Shown in pieces: positions 31,926 through 43,500 of a stretch of DNA of 64,000 nt. The translations under genes were made by a program, and so were the position numbers. Numbering within the stretch: position 1 is the first letter of the stretch; the number at the start of each line of letters is the position of its first letter. Where the stretch lies: positions 469,152,001 through 469,216,000 of the forward strand of contig CM028136.1 in assembly GCA_016271365.2 (NCBI GenBank), written 5' to 3'. This stretch comes from Neoceratodus forsteri. Lineage: Eukaryota > Chordata > Ceratodontiformes > Ceratodontidae. The notes beneath the pieces were generated by a model. That model ran no database searches, was not told where the DNA came from, and saw nothing but the letters and a program-made list of their open reading frames with translations.

Positions 31926-32072
31926 GCAATAACACATAACGAGGTGTGGTTTATCGCCTGATAAGAGCATGCCCAGGGGTGTACTAAGGCATGAGGCACT
32001 TGCGCTGAGTGCCTTATGCCACTGGGCATGCTCTTATCAGGCGATAAACCACACCTCGGAGTGTGTTATTGC
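31926..32072. mobile_element. Foldback MITE, 147 bp
   Basis: Almost perfect palindrome: the left arm 31926-31976 and right arm 32022-32072 pair with very few mismatches (GAGGTGTGGTTTATCGCCTG against its complement). The central part folds again (GGCATGAGGCAC against GTGCCTTATGCC). Termini are GCAATAACAC/GTGTTATTGC. No convincing target duplication and no coding sequence. It sits at the 3' end of the LINE. Confidence 0.85.
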
Positions 32073-32139
32073 ACTTATAAAATGTGCCCTGCAAAGTAAT
32101 TATTGTAAGAAAAAAAGAACAAAAAAAGTGTCAAATATA

Positions 32140-33065
32140 CACTACCGGTCAAAAGTTTTAGAACATCCCTATTTTCCAGTATTTATTGAAATTTAAGCAA
32201 TTCAAGTCCAGTGAATAACCTGAAATGGTACAAAGGTAAGCGGTAAACTGCTAGAGGTTAAAAGAAAAAGATTAGGTTAGCAAAAACTGCTTTAGAGAAA
32301 TTGCAAAGAAAGCCAAGGTGTCAGTGAGTACAGTTCCCTACACCATCAAAAGGCACTTGGAAACTGGAGGAAACTCTGACAGGAAGAGGTCTGGCAGACC
32401 CAAAGCCACAACAGAATCAGAAGACAAGTTTCTGAGAGTCAACAGCTTGCGTGATAGGCGGCTCACAGGACAACATCACAGAGTGACTGGCACCCTGAAC
32501 CAAAAGGGCTACCACAGCATTTTGCAGCGCCATGCAATACCCTCTGGTCTACACCTAGTTGGTCAGGGGTTCATCCTACAGCAAGATAATGACCCAAAAC
32601 ATACCTCCAGGCTATGTAAGAACTACCTTCGAGGAAAAGAACAAGACGGTAGGCTTCAAATCATGGAATGGCCAGCACAGTCTCCAGACTTAAACCCCAT
32701 CGAGCTGGTTTGGGATGAACTGGACAGAAGGGTGAAAGCAAAGCAACCTACAAGTGCAACACATTTGTGGGAACTTCTGCAACAGTGTTGGGAAGAACTT
32801 CCCGAACAATATTTGATGTCCATTGTAGGAAGAATGCCACGAGTGTGTTCGTCGGTTACAGTATATCTGCAGAAAGTGGCTACTTTGATGAGTCAAAAAT
32901 TTAGATTAAATTTTGTTAAACAAAATGATTCTATGATTTCTTTTTTATCTCCAATTGTTTATTTGTTCTATGCTTTAATTTCAGAGTACATTGAGACATT
33001 AACCTGCGTAAATTTCAATAAAAACTGGAAAAATGGGAGTGTTCTAAAACTTTTGACCGGTAGTG
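32140..33065 (+). mobile_element. Tc1-like transposon with internal deletion
   Basis: Terminal inverted repeats begin CACTACCGGTCAAAAGTTTT (32140) and end with the complement (33065). The flanking TA dinucleotides (32138-32139 and 33066-33067) are the target duplication. The total is about 0.93 kb against about 1.6 kb for intact Tc1 copies. It holds a deleted transposase gene. TIRs are well kept, so it might still be moved by an enzyme in trans. Confidence 0.92.
32286..32900 (+). pseudogene. Tc1 transposase, first catalytic Asp deleted
   Basis: The frame is open from 32318 to 33109, but the protein is a fusion across deletions. The helix-turn-helix end VSVSTVPYTIKRHLETGG and the AT-hook-like KRSGRPKATT are present at about 32318-32415. 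At RDRRLTGQHHRVTGTLNQKG (about 32445-32505) roughly 90 to 100 residues of the usual protein are missing, including the first Asp. The second Asp in LQQDNDPKHTS (32575-32610) and the Glu in NPIELVWDELDRRV (32695-32735) remain. The first half of the DNA-binding domain is also missing. The frame then runs through the right TIR, so its last part is not transposase. Confidence 0.9.
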
Positions 33066-33067
33066 TA

Positions 33068-34402
33068 TATATAAAAAAATGTTGTAATAGGCAAAATGGT
33101 GAAAAATAATTCCCTTTGATAAGTGTTTCAGGCTCCCTACTCCCACCAGAAATGGCAGAGAGAGACAATTCTATTTTGTATTAATGTCTTTTTGTTTAAC
33201 TTTATACTGTATTTTGTGGTTTTAGGAAGACTGGAATCAGGACACATTATAAATAACAGGAAACTGACACAGCCTTTTTCGGCAGACAGCATGTCCCTAA
33301 GGAGCCTCTCATACACCCCGCCCTCCCACTGTGCACCACAAGCACCTACACATATATTATTTCCCTTTTGTTTTTTTTTTTTGTTATTTCTGCTGTTTTA
33401 ACAAAGAGTGACAGCATTCAGTATTATTCTGTCACTTTCACTGGCTTTTTCAGCAATGAGTGTGGCCCTGATGAGCCACCGTATGGAGTGCTTCCAGTTT
33501 TTCATTTGTGCTAAGAAATGGCCATTGAACTGGTGCTTTTAATAGCAACAAAGTGCATGTGTGCTGTGCTTTGCCAAGTATTGGTGAAGTGGGTCTGTGT
33601 AGTGATTTGAAACCTTTTGTCATGGTACCGGTGTGACAGCTGGGAATCGAGAGTTTGAGAAGGTGTTCATCAGGGTAGGGGCTCAGACTGCAAGCAGGAA
33701 GTAATGGAAACTTGGAAAGGCATTAAAATTTGGAACAGAAGATGTTACGTGTCTGCTGTCAATGGACAAGTCACTTTCATATTTTTGAGGTAAGTCCTTG
33801 ACTGCCACAGAGAGGCTATGTGTTGTATGTGCAGCTGTCAGCGTGGACTACTGATTTCCCTAAGCCACTCATTGAGCTGTGCCAGGCTGTGTTTTTGTTT
33901 CTGCTTGGCACAACTCAGTGATTTGTTGTTGTAAAGGGGCAGAGTGGTAGATGTTAGTGCCAGTTGGCTACAATATCATGGATTAAGGACACGGCCGGGA
34001 AGCTCAAACAGCCAATCAGGATGCTTCATTTGTTTACCCCATTTATAAACTGAGTTATTATACATAATTGGAGCAACATGGGCACATCAGCCTTATTGCT
34101 CCTATTCTACCTTAGTGTATATATAGATATATATATATATATATACGAATATATATATATATATATATATATTTCCTTTTGAGATCCGTTAACCTTATGT
34201 GCACAATTTATATGATTTGAGCATATTTCTATTAATATTTCTATTAACTGAGTCTTGTGTATTGCACAGAGAGGTCTCATCCTGATTTTTAGTGCTTTGT
34301 ATGTGACAAACATGATGTTAATATGCATATTGCTAAATAAACTCTCCAAGTCAGCCTCAACAGCCACAATGCTCAGAAGTGTGGTATTAAAGGGGAAACA
34401 TT
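33068..34402. other. No gene seen; (TA)n at 34120-34172
   Basis: Ordinary sequence with a TA/TATATACG microsatellite at 34120-34172 and AT-rich flanks. The open frame 33123-33401 has no recognisable domain. Confidence 0.5.
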
Positions 34403-34802
34403 TTTCATTTGTCCCTTGATCACCCCCCCAGAAAATCCACACTATACCTTTAAATTTGGGTGCTCAGTCGGCAGTTACGTTTATTTTGAGATTTCTGTTT
34501 ATCGTACATCAACAGTATTCCAATTAAATCACCCATAAACATACAATAAACTTCACACATTTTATATTCCATTGATAATTACACATCTCTTAGGTCCAGA
34601 TGTACATCTGGGTCTACCCATTCACTTAAATAGTATTCTATGACCCGGATGTCTTTTTCTTTGCTTCTACCAGTTGGAGCCCATGTGTAGACATGGGCCC
34701 TTCTCCCCTTTAGGGGCCTCACTCTGGGACTCCTACCCTTCCAGCCCTGGTGTAAATCCCAGGTTGGGATCCTCCATCCCCCCTTTTTCACCAGACCACC
34801 TC
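34403..34802. repeat. Direct repeat R1 (about 400 bp)
   Basis: Begins TGTCCCTTGATCACCCCC and contains TTTAAATTTGGGTGCTCAGT, CCCATAAACATACAATAAAC, CCAGATGTACATCTGGGT and GACCCGGATGT. Found again at 35388-35803. It starts with TG, but the right ends do not finish in CA, so an LTR identity is uncertain. Confidence 0.8.
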
Positions 34803-35387
34803 TAACCCCCCCTTTTCTTTACTCCCTCATTCCTGTTGGCCACCTTCAGCAGGTCCTTTTATAAATTCCTGCCATCCACCTTCAGTGGGTCCTTGTGGGT
34901 CTCTCTTTGTCTCCACATTTTACCCCAACTCCAGCCCCCCCTTTGTGTTATTCCATCTTTCCTGTTGTCCACCTTCAGCAGGCCTTTTACTAACCCCTGC
35001 CATCCATGTTAAGTGGGTCCTTATGGGTCCCTCTTTGACCCTCCCTCCCCCTTTTTTTTTATTTCACCCCCTGCTTCCTTATTTCCCTTGCCTCGATGAG
35101 GGTGGATGGGATGGTGAAAGCATCACCCATCAGCATCAGAAAGAGGGCTTTCCTGTTTGGGGCTCTTTGATAGACCCCCCTTTTGCTCTACCCTCTCTCT
35201 CTCCCAGCTGTCAGCCAATCCCCTTCTTTCTCAACATGGGGGCCCCTCCCTTTTCCTTGTCACTCACTTCCCAAACTCTCCTTTGGACTAGCTCTCCCCA
35301 CCCTACCCCCCTCGACTTGCTGATTCACTGCATTCTGGGAGGGGTTACCAGGGTCAATCTGCCTTGCCTTTTCAGTTAGACAATCCT
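34803..35387. other. Pyrimidine-rich spacer with local duplication
   Basis: Strong C/T bias on the plus strand. A block with CCACCTTCAGCAGG...CCTGCCATCC...GTGGGTCCTT occurs at about 34840-34910 and again at 34968-35035. No gene. Confidence 0.6.
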
Positions 35388-35803
35388 CTTTGTCCCTTGA
35401 TCACCCCCAAGAAAATCCACACCACACCTTTAAATTTGGGTGCTCAGTCGGCAGTTATGTTTATTATGAGATTTCTGATTATCGTACATAAACAGTATTC
35501 CAAATAAATCACCCATAAACATACAATAAACTTCACACATTTTATATTCCATTTATAAGTATACATCTTTCAGGACCAGATGTACATCTGGGTTCACCCA
35601 GTCACTTCAATTGTACGTTACAACCCGGATGTACAACCCAGGCCCTTTTCTTTGCTTGTATCAGTTGAAGTCCTTGTGTAGACATGGACCCTTCTCCCCT
35701 TCAGGGGCCTCACCCAGGGGCCCGTACCTCCAGAGCCCTGGTGTAAACCCTAGGCTGGGATCCTCTCTCCTCCCTTTTCTCACCACTAGACCACCTTCAA
35801 CTT
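35388..35803. repeat. Direct repeat R2 (about 415 bp)
   Basis: Second copy of R1, with extra material around 35625-35640 (ACAACCCAGGCCC). Same orientation, 985 bp start to start. Confidence 0.8.
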
Positions 35804-36567
35804 TCATTAGATGGTGATCTCCCCCCCACCATTATCTAAGAAACCTCACCAGTGCCACTGCTTTTCCCAGACTCCACCACCAGGGTCCCAATGGTCCCCC
35901 CTCCTACCCAACCAACCCTGGGTAACATTGCACCATACTATAGTATTCCCAAGGAGCCCCTCTTCTCATACCCATTGTCCTTCTGTACCCATAAGTACTT
36001 GTCTGGCCAGAAAGGGAGGGAGAACCCCCTTCCTCAGCCCCTAAATTGAATGATCCAAGATCTGATGATGTCGTGCCTGGTATATCCTCTCATAATGGTA
36101 GTCATTAAGCTCAGTTCCTCCTCTCATCCTGTTTCACCAGTGGATGCACTTTGCCCCAAGTCTGGTATCACTGGCAGCCCTCACTTACCCTGCCACTCTC
36201 CACTCTGCCCAGAGTTGGCAGCCAGGATACACCCCCACCTTTTACCTGTAGGCTTTACCAGTTGAAAGGGAGAGAAACATACATGTGAGTTACCGGTGTG
36301 AGTGCAAAACTCCCTACCCCCTCCATGTTTTTTTTTTATCTACATACCTACATGCTGAAAGCAGAACCAGCCCCCCCAATTTGTTTGTGTGTGATGATTT
36401 GCATATATATCCCAGGATGCTTTACATATGAGTTACGTATGATATTTTTGTATTTCTTTGCAACTGGCTTTGTTGCCAATGCTCTTTTTGAGTGACACAT
36501 GCCTCAGTGCTCTTGTGCTAAGGATCTTTGTTGTTTTCTGAGATCCTTTCTCCTTCCCCTTTTTAGA
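35804..36567. other. No gene seen
   Basis: C/T-rich sequence. The overlapping frames 35811-36049 are proline- and serine-rich as expected from composition only. Confidence 0.5.
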
Positions 36568-36609
36568 TTACCAGGTCTAAGACTGCTCCCTCCCAAGTGG
36601 GTTCCAACA

Positions 36610-37110
36610 CTAGATGTCTGAGGCATGCCCCCGTAGGGGATCAAGAATGACCCTGCTTTTAGATGTGCATGTAGCATAGGTACTCCAGTTAACATCCGGC
36701 ATATTCAGGTCCCCAATCAAAAATATATCCCCTTTTTCTGACATTTTAAGGATGTCTTCTATCATTTCCTTGTCCATTTCCTCCCCCTGAGATGGGGGTC
36801 TGTACTCAACCCCCATGTGGATTGTGGTGCCATTTCCTGTCTCCAGGGTGACCCATAATGACTCATCAACTTCCTGTTTACTCTTTAGTTCTGCTGCTTT
36901 AATCCCTTCTCTTATAAAGACAGCTCCTCCTCCTCTTTTACCCACCCTGTCCCTCCTGTAGATTGTGTATCCTGGTATGCTGACATCCCAGTCATGGTTC
37001 TCTGTGTACCATGTTTCAGTGACTGCCACAATATTCAGGCATCCCTCTTCCATCAAGGCCACTAGTTCAGGGAGCTTATTACAAAGACTGCGGGCATTGG
37101 TACTCATCAC
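36610..37110 (-). pseudogene. CR1 APE endonuclease
   Basis: An open 166-residue frame: STNARSLCNKLPELVALM (the Asn of NARS is catalytic), VAVTETWYTENHD (the Glu), GYTIYRRDRVGKRGGGAVFI, HMGVEYRPPSQGEEMD, and DIFLIGDLNMPDVNW (the GDLN Asp and Asn). All the visible catalytic residues are present. The SDH block would lie in the lost part. Intact over its whole length, so this copy is not very old. Confidence 0.9.
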
Positions 37111-37114
37111 TCTC

Positions 37115-38203
37115 CATTTTTGATGGCCTTACCCCTTTTAGCCCCATCCCTGTTCTTACTGCCTTTTTCTACATTTACCCCTGTCCTGTTCCCTACTGAC
37201 TTCTCTACCTTCGTGTTTACTTCTCTAACTACAGTGTTTTGTGGGGGTAGGCTGGTATTTCCCTGCTCCTTTTCAGTGCCTTCCCCATTGGCAAGTTTAA
37301 ATGCTTGCCAATGAAGCATTTAAACCTATCACCTAGGATCCTGGTTCCCCCCTGGACTGATGTAGACCATCGCACCAGTATAGGCCTGCATCCCTCCAGG
37401 TTGCTCCCCAGTCCCCAATGAAGCCATAACCCTGAGCTCCACACCAGGTTTTTCAACCATTCATTGAATCCCATGGTGTGGAATATCCTAACATCATCCT
37501 TGCCATAGACAGGCAGCACCTCTGAGAAGGTTACCATACATGCTACTTGTCTAAGGCCCCTCCCCAACTCTACAAACTCCTCTTGCACTGCTCTGATTCC
37601 ATTAACAGCCAGGTCATTTGCCATTAGGTGGACAATGACATCCAGCTCCCTCCCTCATGCAGCTGATCCCATGATCCTGAGGATTCACTTCCTGTCCCTC
37701 CGAGCCATGGTGCCAGGCAGGCACCTTACCTCCCTATCCCCTTCCTCCCCCATGTCTACCCCTAATGATTGAGTCCCCCACCAGGAAAAGTTTTCTTCCC
37801 CTGTGGAGTCTTGTGCCACCCTCCTGTGGGTCTCCTTTGTAGAGGTTCCAAGCATACTCCTTGGTCTCCACTGCAGGTGCCTCCATAGAGGAGCCACTCC
37901 TCACCAGAACAGCATATGAATTGCAGAGAGGTACAACTGGAGGGATACACCTCCATTCCACCACCCTCTCCCTCCCTGAGCCCACCTTGGTCCAAATGCT
38001 CCTCTTTCTTGGCAACCTCTAATGTAGCGGTGGTGTTCCTGGTGGCCTCTGGCTGGGGGGGAAGAGGTTTCTCAAATCCTAGCCAGGTCAGCCTGGAGAT
38101 GGGCAACCTCCTCCCTCAGACCAGTAATAGGGCAGCATTGCAGCCTCCAGAATGTCTCCCAGAACACTGCTGACCCACAGCCATTGCACTGCACCAATCC
38201 CAT
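37115..38203 (-). pseudogene. CR1 ORF1: Cys-rich head, helix, SGNH esterase
   Basis: ATG 38201-38203 in AAGATGG starts MGLVQCNGCG. Cysteines at CNGCG and QCCP follow, then the helical LREEVAHLQADLARI. After stops and shifts the esterase appears: VGDSIIRGR (GDS 37770-37778), VRCLPG, then 37229-37624 open with HLMANDLAVNGI (block III; GTND replaced by MAND), LGRGLRQVACMVTFSEVLPV and a terminal GGTRILGDRF. Esterase-type ORF1 is known in CR1/L2 elements. The Gly-Thr to Met-Ala change in block III would probably spoil catalysis. Confidence 0.82.
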
Positions 38204-38571
38204 CTTGACGTATTTTGTGTTCCCTCTCCTGTTGCTTTGTATGCTTCCTGTCTCCTCCCTCTATGTATTTTTACACCTACTTTTCTACTGTCTATGTGCC
38301 CTTATAACTCTCATCTTTCCTGTTCTGGGACAGGAACTTCCTTGAAGTCCAAAGTAATCTCCTTCTTCCTTGCTTGGATACAGACCTCCAGCAGCCAGGG
38401 GAAGGGGGGAGAAAGATTTATTTTTTAGGTTCTTCAAGGCTGATGAAACTAATCTGCCTCAGTGATCCTTTCCTTCCTACTGCCAAACAGGAAGTTACTG
38501 TTGTCAGTCAAATCCAGTGGCGATAAAAAGTAAAGCTGGCTTAGGGTGGGAGGAAGAAGGGGTGGGAAGGA
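38204..38571 (-). promoter_or_regulatory. CR1 5' UTR next to the tandem array
   Basis: Sequence between the ORF1 start and the first array monomer; purine-rich on the element strand. No TATA box stands out. By position it should contain or adjoin the internal promoter of the LINE. Confidence 0.5.
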
Positions 38572-40546
38572 GAGCAATTAATAAAAAAGCTGTAGTTCTA
38601 GTCAGCTGTTACTTGCTCTGAAAGAAGGATACTCCTCTGTGAAACACTAACAGCAGGAAGCTGTAATTGGAGACACCTGCTTTTGTACTCCTAAGCTCCC
38701 AAACCACACCCCCAATTAGCTTCTCCCTTCTACTCCTGACTCAGCAAATTAAGTTGATACAGTCCCATTCCTCAAACAGAGAAGCACACAGTGACTTTCT
38801 TTTTTTTGTTTTACTTAAATGAGACCCCCTGCTTCTCATAAAGTATCTGTTTTCTTAATAAAAACAGGCACTGACTCCTGCTGAGATAGAAGTGAATTAT
38901 CAGTAAGGAAGCTGTAGCTCTAGTCAGCTGTTACTTGCTCGGAAAGCAAGATTCTCCACTGTCAAAAACAAACAGCCGAAAGCTGTAATTGGAGACACCT
39001 GCTTTTGTACTCCTAAGCTAATAAACCACACCACCAATTAGCTTCTCCCCTCTGCTCCTGAATCAGCAAATTAAGTTGATACAGTCCCCTTCCTCAAACA
39101 GAGAAACACACACTGACTTTCTTCTTCTTTTGTTCTACTTAGACGAGACCCCATGCTTCTAATAAACTATCTGTTTGCCTAATCCAAACAGACACTAACT
39201 TCTGCTGAGATAGAAGTAATTTACCAGTAAGAAAGCTGTAGTTCTAGTCAGCTGTTACTTGCTCTGAAAGCAAGATTCTAATCTGTCAAAAACTAACAGC
39301 AGGAAGCTGTAATTGGAGACAGCTGCTTTTGTACTCCTATGCTCCTAAACCACACCCATAATTAGCTTCTCCCCTCTCCTCCTGACTCAACAAATTAAGT
39401 TGATACAGAGCCTTCCTCAAACAAAGAAACACACAGTGACTTTCTTCTGTTTTTTTTCCTTAAATTAGACCACCTGCTTCTAATAAAGTATATGTTTGCT
39501 TAATCCAAAAAGGCACTGACTCCTGCTGATATAGAAGCGATTTCTCAATAAGAAAGCTGTAGTTCTAGTCAGCTGTTGCCTGCTCTGAAAGTAAGATCCT
39601 CCTCTGTCAAAAACTAGCAGCAGGAAGCTGTATCTGGAGACACCTGCTTTTGTACTCCTAAGCTCCTAAGCCACACCCCAATTAGCTTCTCCCCTCTGCT
39701 CCTTACTCAGCAAGTTAAGTTGATACAGCCAACTTTCTCAATCAGAGAAAGACATAGTGACTTGTTTCTTCTTTTTTTTTACTTAAAAGAGACTCCCTGC
39801 TTCTAATAAAGTATCTGTTTGCTTAATCCAAACAGGCACTGACTCCTGCTGAGATAGAAGTGATTTATCAGTAAGAAAGATGTAGTTCTAGTCAGCTGTT
39901 ATGTGCTCTGAAAACAAGATTCTTCTCAGTCAAAAACTAACAGCAGGAAGTTGAAACTGGAGACACCTGCTTTTGTACTCCTAAGCTCCTAAGCCACACC
40001 CAACATTAACTTCTCAAACTGCTAATGACTCAGCAAATTAAGTTGATACAGCCCTCTTCCTCAGAGAAACACACAGTGACTTTCTCCTTTTTTTTTACTT
40101 AAATGAGACCCCTGCTTCTAATAAAGTATCTGCTTAATCAAAACAGGCAATGACACTTGCTGAGGTAGAAGTGATTAACAGCAGGAAGTTGAAATTGGAG
40201 ACACCTGCTTTTGTACTCCTAACCTCAAAAGCCACACCCCCAATGAGCTTCTCCCCTCTACTCCTTACTCAGCAAACTAAGTTGATACAGCCCCTTCCCC
40301 AAACAGAGAAACACACAGCGACTTTCTTGTTTTTTTTTTATTTTTTTTACTTAAATGAGACCCCCCAGCTTCTAATAAAGTATCTGTTTGCTTAATCCAA
40401 ACAGTCATGGACCCCTGTTGAGAGAAGTGATTTTTCAGTAAGAAAGCTATAGTTTTAGTCAGCTGTTACTTGCTCTGAAAGCAAGATTTTGATCTGTCAA
40501 AAATTAACAGCAGGAAGCTGTAATCGGAGACACCTACTTTTTTACT
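38572..40546. repeat. 322-bp tandem array, left block
   Basis: The marker GTCAGCTGTT recurs at 38601, 38923, 39247, 39568, 39891 and 40458. The steps are 322, 324, 321, 323, then 567, which includes one monomer shortened to about 245 bp by loss of the segment between AAGTGATT and AACAGCAGG near 40174. Each monomer carries, on the plus strand, AACAGCAGGAAGCTGTAATT, GGAGACACCTGC, TGACTCAGCAAATTAAGTTG, AGAGAAACACACAGTGACTT and TCTGTTTGCTTAATCCAAAC. TGACTCA (AP-1-like), ATTGG (CCAAT-like) and CAGCTG (E-box) repeat in nearly every unit. No coding. Confidence 0.95.
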
Positions 40547-43500
40547 TTTTTTTTATAAACTTCTTTATTTGTTTTTCAAACTTTAGACAGACATACATAT
40601 ACCTGGACAAACCAGGGTACACAATCCCAAACTGACTGTGTAAACTATGTACAAAACACCTATATACATACACAGCTTGTGGGACCATCCTCCATAACAA
40701 TGATATATTCCTATAGCATCTGTATCTTAGGGTAACAGGGTCAGCAAATAAACTTAATCAACATATGTGTAACCCCTATAACATAAATTCTGTTACCCAC
40801 TAAAGGTTTCAAACCAGAACCTCAGCATAAGTAGCAGTCCACCCAGGAGGTGGCTCCCTGCTGTGTCCTCTGGAAAGTGAGAGAGTCCCCTTCTCCCTAT
40901 AATCCTTAGAAGACCAAGACCTTCATCCTACTATCCTTATACTTAAACCACCTCACCCCAAGAAAAAGAAGCAGATAATATAGTCATTTAGACCAACATA
41001 GTTCCATATAAGACTGTATCTCACTCCTATATAACTTTCTCCTGCTAATCACAAACCGACAGACAGGCCTGTGTTTGGGTATTTCTAACATCTAAAACAG
41101 GTCTGTCTGTCTAAGGTGTCTATCACATAGTTTCACGGGGTAAAATACATATTAGAAAAAAAAAATTGTATAATCTTCTATTTGGGTATAGGTATATATT
41201 TGTTACTCTTCCAGATATAGTCCCAGGCAAGGCTCCGGGGGGCCAACGTTCTGTCCCAATATGAGACCTTTATAGGAGAGTTTGGGCTAAGACAGTCCAG
41301 AAGCACCTTATATACTTTTGAAAGAGAGAGTTAGATGTAGGATCAACTTCCTTTAAATTGTCCCAAGTGAATGGATTGTCCGATGGGTCCCCAAGCCTTC
41401 TCCATACCCCTTCCCGCATTCATATGAGTTGCAATCTTCTGAAAAAAGACATTTCTTCACACCCGGCCAGGAGAGCCACCCTATTGTCTTTGATAACATC
41501 CTTTAGTTTCAGACCCAATGGCGGATCAGCCCAGCATTCATTGATTACCTGACCCCTAATTATTAAATTAGGGTTACCTAGCACAGGATGGTCTCGGTCT
41601 TCATTTGGTTCTTTCTCTGGGCAGGAGTAAGAAATGACCACCAGGCCCTTGCTGATTTAGCAATTGGATTCCAGGATACTCTTTTAAGGCCTTTCTTTAA
41701 ATTAGCAAAAAGCAACACCTCTGGACAGAGGCCAGAATCATTTAACATTTGCCTCTCTATTTGTAGCCAGGTTGGTATTTTGGTCTCCCCTTCCAAATTT
41801 CGAAACCATCGAATCATAAGACCCAGCTGCCCTGCCACATAGTATAAATGAAGATCAGGCAGTTTAATCCCCCCAAGGCATGTGGTAGGTACAGGATACT
41901 ATGCTTTTTCCTAGGAGGCTTTGAATTCCATAGAAATTCAGAGAGCAGCTTCCTAATTGTAATAAACCAGGTTTTGGAAATGCTATATGGGACTAAATCT
42001 ACTGAATATAATAACCTAGGCAATAGGTTCATTTTAATGAGTCCCAGTCTAGCTGCAAAGTTCATAGGAAGCTTATTCCATCTGAGTATGTCCCTTCTAA
42101 TTGCTAAGAGGACCCCACCCATATTTGTTGCAGCACCATCCTCCATGCTAGCTGTAATACATATGCCCAGGTATTTAATCCTGTCTGTTGCCCATTGTAA
42201 TTCAGGGGTGCAAAATCTGCCCTGCAGACATGCGGTGTCAGAGGGAGAATCTGAGTCTTAGTCAAATTTAGTTTATAATTCGAGACTTTAGAGAATTGCC
42301 CGATAATATCAACTATTCCTTCAAAACTTGATGCCGGATCTTGTAAGTGGAGAAGTATATCATCTGCAAAGACTGAAAATATTAGCTCCCTCCCCGCTAT
42401 TGTAATTCCCTTTATATGAGCGTCCATACTAATAGCTTTCAACAGGGGTTCCAGGTATATGTTAAACAATATCGGTGAGAGGGGGCATCCTTGTCAGGTC
42501 CCATTTTTCTAACTGAATCTCTTGGGAAACATAGCCATTACGCAATACTCTGGCCATAGGAGCTGTATATAAGTTTTTGATACCTCTGAGAGGCCCTCTG
42601 GAAAACCCATCTTCTCCAGTGTAGCAAAAAGAAAAGGATGGGAGACCCTGTCAAAGGCCTTCTCCGCATCTAAAGATATCAAAGCTAGGGATAGTTGGGA
42701 ATCCGATGCATAACTGAGTATGTGGTGTATTTCCTAAGGGTGTCATGCGCCCCCCTACCTGGCATAAATCCCACTTACTCTTGACTAATTAAAGTTGGGG
42801 CAATGCTCAAAATTCTATTAGCCAAAATCCTCGTAAGGATCTTAATATCTTGATTCATCAAGGCTATAGGCCTATAACTGCCAGGTAAGTCCTTAGGCTT
42901 GTTTGGTTTTGGAACAAGTGTAATATATGCCTGGTATAAAGGAGGGTGACACACCCCTTCTTGCATTATAATACTAAAAAATCCTGAAGTATGGGAAGTA
43001 TAGTATGGAGATGTGTCTGATAAAACTTAGCCGTAAGTCCATCTGGCCCGGGAGTTTTACCAGAGGGCAGAGATTGCACCACCGTGATTATCTTAGATGC
43101 TCTTATTGGAGCTGCTAACTCCCTGGCCTATGCTAAGTCTAGGACTGGTAGCGGAATTCCCTCCAGTAATGTTCTGATTTCCTCCTCTCCAGCAAGGTTT
43201 CTTGCCTGATATGTTTCTTTGAAATAGGACACAAAGGTGTCCGCCATTTTCTGAGGGTCTCTTAAAAGTTTTCCAGCATACTGTATAGAGGTGACTGTTC
43301 TAGTGGCTTCCCATTCCTTAACTCTAGCTGCTAGAAGGTGACCAGGCATGTCTCCCTGCATTAGATATTTCGCTTGAATCTTTTCTAACCAGAATTCTAC
43401 TTTACCATAAAGGATGTCCGCCATTTCCCCTTAAGCTCAGCATCTATTTCCCTGGAGGACCCTTCCAATGGAGTCAGCAATTCAATCACCCCCAAAATGA

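Larger units (their letters stand above)
36568..38571 (-). mobile_element. CR1 LINE, 5' half
   Basis: Minus-strand CR1 of the same family as 16094-18619, with 5' UTR (38204-38571), ORF1 (37115-38203) and the endonuclease of ORF2 (36568-37110). The 3' half is missing: the match stops near the PDVNW block. The 5' UTR is directly followed, going upstream, by the 322-bp tandem array starting at 38572. A 5' end preserved while the 3' end is lost is the opposite of normal target-primed truncation, so a rearrangement or deletion must have removed the 3' part. Confidence 0.85.

Noticed and set aside
34386..34402. TTAAAGGGGAAAC as a second T2 MITE end
   Set aside because: No inverted partner end of matching length and sequence was found on either side.
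36568..38571. Host gene encoding an esterase
   Set aside because: The domain order, the following APE endonuclease and the match to the CR1 copy at 16094-18619 make it a LINE ORF1.
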